Program-made: the position numbers and the translations under genes | Source of the DNA: Planctomycetaceae bacterium | Lineage (GTDB): Bacteria; Planctomycetota; Planctomycetia; Planctomycetales; Planctomycetaceae | Length of the DNA stretch: 13,466 bases | Assembly: GCA_016795125.1 (NCBI GenBank) | Contig: JAEUIG010000610.1 | Location: 1-13,466, forward strand | Direction: 5' to 3' | In this document: positions 5,113 through 11,447 of the stretch, piece after piece | Position numbering within the stretch: the stretch's first letter is position 1 | How the letters are laid out: each line of letters opens with the position of its first letter | Notes under the pieces: model-generated | Database searches by the model: none | Told to the model about the DNA's origin: nothing | What the model saw: the letters and a program-made list of their open reading frames with translations, nothing else

Positions 5113-7671
5113 ATGACTCCTCACGTCGCGACGGGAACGCCCCGCGTGCCGCTGCCGGGTGGGCCTGTCATCCCGACGGATCCGACCCGCGCGGAGCTGA
5201 CGGTCCGCGATCTGCTGTTCCTGTTGGCGCAATTGGTCGTCCTGTCCACCTTCGTCTGGCAGTTCCAGCTCGACGACGATCATTACCTGCTGGCGTTGCT
5301 GCTTGTCTCGACCGTGGGATTCGCGGTGCACACGCGTCTCGCAGCGCGGGCGGGGATGGCCTGGTTCGTATCGCTCTCGGCTGCGTGCCTGGTGCTGGTG
5401 CTCGGCTGGGCCGATGCGGCCTGTGCGGGCGCGATCGCGGCGGTGCTCATCGGCATTGCCTGGTCGCCGCTGACCGTGCATGTGCGCGCGGCGCTCCTGC
5501 TGGCGTGTGCCGCCGGTCTGTTCGTGCTCCGTCAGGATTCGGAGCAGATGTTCTGGCCGATCGTCGGCTCGATGTTCATGTTTCGGATGCTGATCTTCGT
5601 GGTGGAATCGCGGCGGTTCACATCACGCCCCTCGCTGCTATCCACGGCCGGCTACTTTCTGATGCTGCCGAACATCTTCTATCCGCTGTTCCCCATCGTC
5701 GATTACCGGACGTTCCGGGATACGGCCTCCCAGAAGCATCGCGGGATTTATCAGACCGGCATTCACTGGATGTACCTCGGCGTCGCTCAGCTGCTGCTGT
5801 ACCGGATCATCAAAACAGAGCTGTTGCCCGCGCCGTACGAGGTACGCGCGACACGCGACGTCGTGCAGTACCTGGCGATGAATTACGGGCTGTACGTGAG
5901 GATTTCGGGGCAGTTTCACCTGGCCGTGGGGATTCTGCACCTGTTCGGTTTCAATCTGCGGCGCACGCACGACAACTATTTTCTGGCATCCAGCTTCACC
6001 GACATCTGGCGGAGGATCAACATTTACTGGAAGGACTTCCTCAGCACGTTTGTGTTTCTCCCGGCGATGTTCCGGCTGCGCGGACTGGGCAATGCTGCGG
6101 CCGTCCCAGTCGCCGTGCTGTGCGTGTTCGCCGCCACGTGGCTCGGTCATTCGTGGCAGGCATTCTGGCTGACGGGCAGTTTTCCCCTGCGTCGCTCCGA
6201 GGCGGTTGGCTGGCTGCTCGTCGGCATCCTCGTGGCGGTGAACGCCGTGATGGACTTTCGCAACGTGTCCTGGGACCAGGCTGCTCCACGCGTGACGCCG
6301 CGCACGGCGCTCGTGCGTTCGTTCAGGATTCTCGGCGTGTTCTCGGCCGTCAGCCTGTTCTGGGCCTACTGGTCGAACCCCGAGATCCTCATGTATCTGC
6401 TGCACACCGTGCGGATTGCCGGCGTCGAACGACCTGACTTCGTGTGGATCGGCGCCGCTGCACTCGCGTTCGTGCTCGTCGCGTTGGCCTCTCAGTTGAT
6501 CATCGCGAGGTTGCCATCATTCAGCATCCCTGTGATGCGTTCGAGAACGGCATTCAGTGGCGCGGAATTTGACCGTTCCGTCGCGCTGCACCTTGTTCCC
6601 GCCGTGCTGTTGCTGTTCATTTCTCTGCCGCCGGTCGCAGCAATGCTGGGAGAGACCGCGCGCACGCGGATCGCGAACATCAAGGTGGAACGCGTCTCCA
6701 GAGGCGATGCGATGGCCATGATTGACGGGTACTACGAGCAGCTCAACCAGCCGCTGGCGCAGGCCAGCCCGTTTCTCGGACAACTCCGCCGGAAGCCTGT
6801 CGATCATTTCGCAGGAGAGTTCCTGTCGATGACGCGGCCCTCCGGCGACATCCGCGTACTGGAACTCATCCCCGGCTGGTCCGGCGAGTTCGACGGCGCC
6901 AGGACGACGGTCAATCGCTGGGGAATGCGCGACCGCGCCCGCAGCCTGCGCAAGCCGGCACAGACCGTGCGCATCGCCATGGTCGGCTCCAGCATCATTC
7001 TGGGTCTGGGCGTCGACGACGAGCGAACAATCTCGCGCCGCCTGGAGGAGCGCCTCAATGCGCACCGCGCCGAAGGCGATCCGGAGTTTGAAGTGCTGAA
7101 CTTCGGCATGGGCAGCACCTATGCCGTCGAACGGCGCGCCACGATCGAGCACATGGTGCTGCAGTTCGACCCGGACGTGATCCTGTACTTTGCGCACCAG
7201 GACGAAATGTTCCGTGTGAACTCGAACCTGGGGAACGCGTACCTCGCCGGGCGCTCGTTCGAGGACCCGGCGCTCGACGAGATCTTCCGAGAGGCGGGGC
7301 TGAGCGCAGACCTCTCGGAATACGGAGTCCAGGCGATCATGGCCCGCACCACGACTCCCGTCCTCACGCGGACCTACGCGCGCATGTCATCCCTGTGCGG
7401 CGACGCAGGCGTCCAGCTCGTCATGGTGTATCTCCCGATTCCCGGCGAGCATCAGGTGCCGCCGAACGCAGAGGGCGTCATTGAAATGGCGCAGCAGGCC
7501 GGCATGCAGACCATCGACCTGACCGGCTGGTGGGGAGACCATCCAACCGATGCGGTGGTCGGTGTGGTCGACAAGTACCACCCGCGCGACCTGGGCACTC
7601 AACTCATCTCGGAGAAGCTGGAAAGTGAACTGCGCGCCCGCGACGAACTGCTCGGAGATCGCAGTCCGTGA
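5113..7671 (+). CDS. Fused MBOAT-like membrane acyltransferase and SGNH/GDSL-hydrolase-like protein
   Basis: The product is 852 residues. The frame is open further upstream, but only as overlap with the FAAL gene, so the first ATG after the FAAL stop was chosen. Residues about 33-510 hold many membrane segments. Within them, LPNIFYPLFPIVDYRTF (185-201), GQFHLAVGILHLFGFNLR (266-283), SSFTDIWRRINIYWKDF (293-309) and ATWLGHSWQAFW (341-352) follow the MBOAT order seen in DltB/AlgI. H346 is the likely catalytic histidine. The remaining ~340 residues form an extracytoplasmic SGNH-like domain: TVNRWGMRDR leads into block I GSS (625-627, Ser627 as nucleophile candidate), and the D820-K-Y-H823 pair matches block V. 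The block III Gly-x-Asn-Asp is not obvious; AHQDE stands at its place. Such pairs move an activated acyl group across the membrane and transfer it to a periplasmic acceptor (DltB/DltD, AlgI/AlgJ). With the FAAL and carrier nearby, a fatty acyl donor is inferred; the acceptor is unknown. Confidence 0.85.
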   Translation: MTPHVATGTPRVPLPGGPVIPTDPTRAELTVRDLLFLLAQLVVLSTFVWQFQLDDDHYLLALLLVSTVGFAVHTRLAARAGMAWFVSLSAACLVLVLGWADAACAGAIAAVLIGIAWSPLTVHVRAALLLACAAGLFVLRQDSEQMFWPIVGSMFMFRMLIFVVESRRFTSRPSLLSTAGYFLMLPNIFYPLFPIVDYRTFRDTASQKHRGIYQTGIHWMYLGVAQLLLYRIIKTELLPAPYEVRATRDVVQYLAMNYGLYVRISGQFHLAVGILHLFGFNLRRTHDNYFLASSFTDIWRRINIYWKDFLSTFVFLPAMFRLRGLGNAAAVPVAVLCVFAATWLGHSWQAFWLTGSFPLRRSEAVGWLLVGILVAVNAVMDFRNVSWDQAAPRVTPRTALVRSFRILGVFSAVSLFWAYWSNPEILMYLLHTVRIAGVERPDFVWIGAAALAFVLVALASQLIIARLPSFSIPVMRSRTAFSGAEFDRSVALHLVPAVLLLFISLPPVAAMLGETARTRIANIKVERVSRGDAMAMIDGYYEQLNQPLAQASPFLGQLRRKPVDHFAGEFLSMTRPSGDIRVLELIPGWSGEFDGARTTVNRWGMRDRARSLRKPAQTVRIAMVGSSIILGLGVDDERTISRRLEERLNAHRAEGDPEFEVLNFGMGSTYAVERRATIEHMVLQFDPDVILYFAHQDEMFRVNSNLGNAYLAGRSFEDPALDEIFREAGLSADLSEYGVQAIMARTTTPVLTRTYARMSSLCGDAGVQLVMVYLPIPGEHQVPPNAEGVIEMAQQAGMQTIDLTGWWGDHPTDAVVGVVDKYHPRDLGTQLISEKLESELRARDELLGDRSP

Positions 7672-7707
7672 CGTTCGCAGGATTCTGGCCGCCGTCCAGT
7701 TTGGCAG

Positions 7708-8229
7708 TTACTTTGCCACCGCGACGACCTTGAACATTGCAGGGATGTCGTTGTTTCCCTGGCGGTCCGAATTCAGCTTCGCAGCGAACGCTTCCGAGAC
7801 CTGCGACCCCTGAACATTGAGCGTCTGCAGGTATTTCTTGTCGGCGACGCCTGCGACACCTGCATCCGTGATCGCTGTTTTGCTGATATCCAGCACGTTC
7901 AGGTAGCCCGTCCTGTCCGATGTCAGCAGTGTCTGCAGCTGCGCATCCGTGATCGTCGCACCGCCGAGCAGCAGTTCCGAGACGAGGTCCAGCGACACAA
8001 TGTCCTGGATGATCTGGTCGTCGATCGTCGCGCCATGCAGATCGATCGACCAGGCCGACCCGGGCGGATAGGTCTTTCGTTCGATTTTTCCAACCGCATT
8101 CAGGCGGTCTTCACTGGATTTCAGTGTTTCAACCAGCTGTTGATATTCGTTCGCCGGCGCGGACGGCCGGCATCCGCAACAGCACCCCGCAAGAACCACT
8201 GCGATCGCCCAGCGTACGTTGGTGTGCAT
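7708..8229 (-). CDS. Leucine-rich-repeat lipoprotein, small
   Basis: The product is 173 residues. The N-terminus (RWAIAVVLAGC) is a lipoprotein signal with lipobox L13-A-G-C16, followed by a Cys-rich CCGC stretch, so the mature protein is probably lipid-anchored at Cys16. Residues about 70-160 contain degenerate leucine-rich repeats of the planctomycete type, recognisable by two ITDA motifs (ATITDAQLQTLL and TAITDAGVAGVA), LNVLDIS and LQTLNVQGSQV. The ATG at 8229 has a GAGG ribosome-binding site about 8 bases upstream. The gene lies 102 bases after the DUF1559 stop, on the same strand, and probably forms a unit with it; small lipoproteins often follow DUF1559 genes in planctomycetes. It converges on the MBOAT-SGNH gene, with 36 bases between the stops. 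Its function is unknown; LRR domains usually bind other proteins. Confidence 0.82.
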   Translation of the reverse strand: MHTNVRWAIAVVLAGCCCGCRPSAPANEYQQLVETLKSSEDRLNAVGKIERKTYPPGSAWSIDLHGATIDDQIIQDIVSLDLVSELLLGGATITDAQLQTLLTSDRTGYLNVLDISKTAITDAGVAGVADKKYLQTLNVQGSQVSEAFAAKLNSDRQGNNDIPAMFKVVAVAK

Positions 8230-8331
8230 GCAAACGGCCTCGGCGAATTCCGGGAGGTGGGCAGAGAATCAGTCGCGTCCCGGTGCGCGTGCGGCATCCG
8301 TGATGCGACTGGATTGAACCGCGCGCGTGTC

Positions 8332-9288
<957 letters not shown>

Positions 9289-9406
9289 GAGGGACCTCGA
9301 TTCGGAGAGCAACCGGGACGGACCCAGACAACGGAATCAACGAGAGAAGCGCAGCGAGCGAATGCTCCGCCGGCAGAGAGAGACGTCTGCCAGCGGTCAG
9401 ATACCG

Positions 9407-9423
9407 TATTCAATGATTGAATA
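9407..9423. promoter_or_regulatory. Perfect 8-bp dyad (operator candidate)
   Basis: TATTCAAT, one centre base, ATTGAATA: a perfect 17-base inverted repeat. It is AT-rich in a GC-rich neighbourhood and covers the candidate -10 box of the DUF1559 gene. The position and symmetry fit a dimeric repressor site. No regulator for it is encoded in the window. Confidence 0.4.
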
Positions 9424-9444
9424 TCGACAGCGACGCCATGTCAA
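9416..9444 (-). promoter_or_regulatory. Candidate promoter of the DUF1559-lipoprotein unit
   Basis: Read on the minus strand: TTGACA (9444-9439), a perfect -35 consensus, a 17-base spacer, then TTCAAT (9421-9416) as the -10 box. The predicted transcript start near 9409 leaves a leader of about 120 bases before the ATG at 9288. The -10 box lies inside the dyad at 9407-9423. Confidence 0.42.
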
Positions 9445-9853
9445 GGAGTTGCCACCGAGTTCGTCGACCTCAGCCGTATGGCGCCAAGCAGTCAGACATG
9501 GCGAAGCGCGCACGATCACCCACTCAGAAAACACGCGAAGCGGTCTGGCGTTACAGCCGTTTTCTTACAGTCACGGCGATCCGGGTCGCGGTGCCTGCTG
9601 CGTCCAGGCGGCGATGCCCAGCAACTGCCCGGATGCGCAGTGAAGCACGGCCGCGCCGACGCAATCACCACACCGAGGTCTGGAAAGTGACACAACGCCC
9701 GACGGCCATCGAGCAGACGGCAGGTTGGCAGCGACACACACCGTCGGAACCACGGATCGCCGCCGGCAGCGCGACGGCGGCAGTGCCTCCGTCCGCTGTT
9801 TCGGAATCGCCGGTCAGTTCCGCAGCTGCCCGGTGTGAGCGACTGGAACCCCG

Positions 9854-11095
9854 TTATTCCAGCAGTGCCATGACCATCCCGCTGCGGATTTTGGGGTCAA
9901 ACCAGGTCGATTTTGGCGGCATGAACTGGTTCTGTTCACAGACGTCGCCGAACTGCTCCATCGTGACGGGGGCGAGTGACAGCGCGAGGGCGTAGTCGCC
10001 GGCGTCGACGCGGGACTTCAGGTAGCGCGAGTCCTTATTCCCGCCGACGTAGTTCAGGCGCTTGTCGCGCGCGTCGGAAACGCCGAGCACGCCCTGGACG
10101 ATGTGCTTGTGAACGATTGCCGCATCGATGGAGTCGGCGGCGCTTTCGGGATCGAACGTGCCGGGCCAGGGACGCAGCAGATGCCACTCCCCGGCCAGAT
10201 ACAGGCCAATCTCGTGGATTTGTTCCGGGCGGAACTCGGGAATCGGGCCAAGTGCCTCGATTTCGAAGTTCACTGCCAGCTTGCTGAGCAGCGATTCCGG
10301 CGACTGCCCGAGCGACGGCAACAGCCGGTTGTACGGCTCCAGGTGCATGCGGCCGGTCGGGAAGAACACGGCGAGGAAGTGCTCTTCCCCCAATGCGGCG
10401 GCCGCGGCGCTGCGATGGTTGCCGTCGGCGACGTAGGCCGCCGGTTCATTGGCGAGCAGGGCCTGCAGTTCTGCGATCTGCGTCGCATCGGTGACGAGCC
10501 ATGTCCGGTGACGGTTGCCGGCTTCGTCGATCGCTTCGTAGTCGCAGGGACGCGCGTCGGCAATGGTGTCCAGGGCGGTGACGAACCGCCCGGACTCGTC
10601 GCGAACAGCGCAATTGACGGTGCCGATGTACGCCCGGGTCGCCCGGATCAGTCGTGCCCGGCCCTCGGCCTTGTCGGGATGGATGCCTTCATTACGAATG
10701 ATTGTGCCGTTCGGCTGCTGTTCGGTACGAATTTCGGCCGTGCGTCCGAATCCTCCCAGCCCGATCTGCCGAATATCGGGCCGGCGGGGCGAGACGACCT
10801 CGTAGACCCACAGGATGTCGTTCAGCGACTGGACGAGCGGACCGTTCTGAAGCGCCTGCATTTCGGAGACGGAGTGCTCCAGCGCCTGTGGTCCGCCGTC
10901 GGGGAGAATACCGGCGATCTCCGGGACGTGGCAGTGCGCCATGGTGATGCGGAGGACACACTCCGGCCGCTTCTGGAGCAGCTCCCAGACCTCGCGGTCG
11001 GACTGGAATTCGTCGTAGTTCGGGGCCGTCAGGCGGTTCGCGGCATCGGTGTCGCGCGGAACGAGCGCGCGGGAAACGGGCTGGATCGTGACCAT
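9854..11095 (-). CDS. DUF1015 family protein
   Basis: The product is 413 residues, a normal full length for DUF1015. Family features include the N-terminal VTIQPVSRALVPRD with TAPNYDEF, the central NEGIHPDKAEGRARLI (135-150), and the signature YVADGNHRSAAAA (221-233), matching the usual ADGHHR motif with Asn for the first His. A C-terminal LNYVGG...D segment (the K-D-S-R motif) follows, and the end MPPKSTWFDPKIRSGMVM is also typical of the family. It is predicted cytoplasmic: no signal peptide or membrane segment. The ATG at 11093-11095 is the start; the ribosome-binding site is weak. The DGHHR-type motif recalls ParB/sulfiredoxin-like nucleotide-handling proteins, but no reaction is assigned here. 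It seems to be transcribed alone, with gene-free DNA on both sides and a promoter candidate just upstream. Confidence 0.92.
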   Translation of the reverse strand: MVTIQPVSRALVPRDTDAANRLTAPNYDEFQSDREVWELLQKRPECVLRITMAHCHVPEIAGILPDGGPQALEHSVSEMQALQNGPLVQSLNDILWVYEVVSPRRPDIRQIGLGGFGRTAEIRTEQQPNGTIIRNEGIHPDKAEGRARLIRATRAYIGTVNCAVRDESGRFVTALDTIADARPCDYEAIDEAGNRHRTWLVTDATQIAELQALLANEPAAYVADGNHRSAAAAALGEEHFLAVFFPTGRMHLEPYNRLLPSLGQSPESLLSKLAVNFEIEALGPIPEFRPEQIHEIGLYLAGEWHLLRPWPGTFDPESAADSIDAAIVHKHIVQGVLGVSDARDKRLNYVGGNKDSRYLKSRVDAGDYALALSLAPVTMEQFGDVCEQNQFMPPKSTWFDPKIRSGMVMALLE

Positions 11096-11131
11096 GAGAC
11101 GTCTATCGAGGGTTGTTGATTTCCTGCGGCG

Positions 11132-11160
11132 GATGTAACAGGGGGAAGGGGCAATTGCAA
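11132..11160 (-). promoter_or_regulatory. Candidate promoter of the DUF1015 gene
   Basis: On the minus strand: TTGCAA (11160-11155), a 17-base spacer, TACATC (11137-11132). The predicted start would give a leader of about 30 bases before the ATG at 11095. Both boxes are partial matches to the sigma-70 consensus. Confidence 0.38.
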
Positions 11161-11164
11161 ACCG

Positions 11165-11281
11165 GCAAGCGGTCAGCTTTCAGCGGTCAGCGGTCAGCTT
11201 AGAACCAGCGTCTGGAATGCGGACCGACTGCTGCGCCGCAACTGCCTGGGCCAACCTGATCGCTGAAGGCTGATCGCTGGC
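11165..11281. repeat. Long imperfect inverted repeat built from a short CGGTCAG-type unit
   Basis: The left arm (11165-11190) and right arm (11256-11281) are 26 bases each and pair at 22 positions. Three of the four differences would be G-U pairs in RNA, so a transcript could form a long stem around a 65-base loop. The left arm is itself made of a short repeated unit, CGGTCAG, present at 11170-11176, 11184-11190 and 11191-11197. It lies between divergent genes, which does not fit a simple terminator. No mobile-element gene is attached. Confidence 0.6.
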
Positions 11282-11434
11282 GGCTCCTTCTTGAGCCAAA
11301 CAGACTCGTCTTTCCGTAATTTTATGGATTTGCTACAAGCCAGCCGATTTCCGACGTCGCGCGCGCCGACCTTCGAGCCGGTCATTCGTCATATCCCCAG
11401 GCGACGCAGGACAATCCGCGATCACGGATGCTGC

Positions 11435-11441
11435 GAAGAGG
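11435..11441 (+). promoter_or_regulatory. Ribosome-binding site that fixes the DUF11-gene start
   Basis: GAAGAGG stands 6 bases before the ATG at 11448 and is the strongest Shine-Dalgarno match in the window. Confidence 0.6.
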
Positions 11442-11447
11442 ACACCC

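Larger units (their letters stand above)
9289..9853. other. Gene-free interval between DUF1015 stop and DUF1559 start
   Basis: There is no credible gene. Several short open frames exist on both strands (for example 9516-9737 minus and 9417-9995 plus), but they lack domains, good ribosome-binding sites and a plausible composition. The left part carries the promoter/dyad candidate at 9407-9444. No clear terminator hairpin was found after the DUF1015 stop. Confidence 0.55.
11096..11447. other. Intergenic region between the divergent DUF1015 and DUF11 genes
   Basis: There is no gene. It holds the promoter candidate for the DUF1015 gene (11132-11160), a long imperfect inverted repeat (11165-11281), and an AT-rich patch at about 11310-11335 that may be the promoter zone of the DUF11 gene (weak TTTCCG, 17 bases, TACAAG at 11334-11339). 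Confidence 0.55.

Noticed and set aside
7702..7718. Possible bidirectional terminator between the convergent genes
   Set aside because: Only a 5-bp stem (tggca/tgcca), it overlaps the lipoprotein stop codon and has no T-run; too weak to call.
10103..11119. 338-codon open frame on the plus strand
   Set aside because: It is the antisense shadow of the DUF1015 gene.
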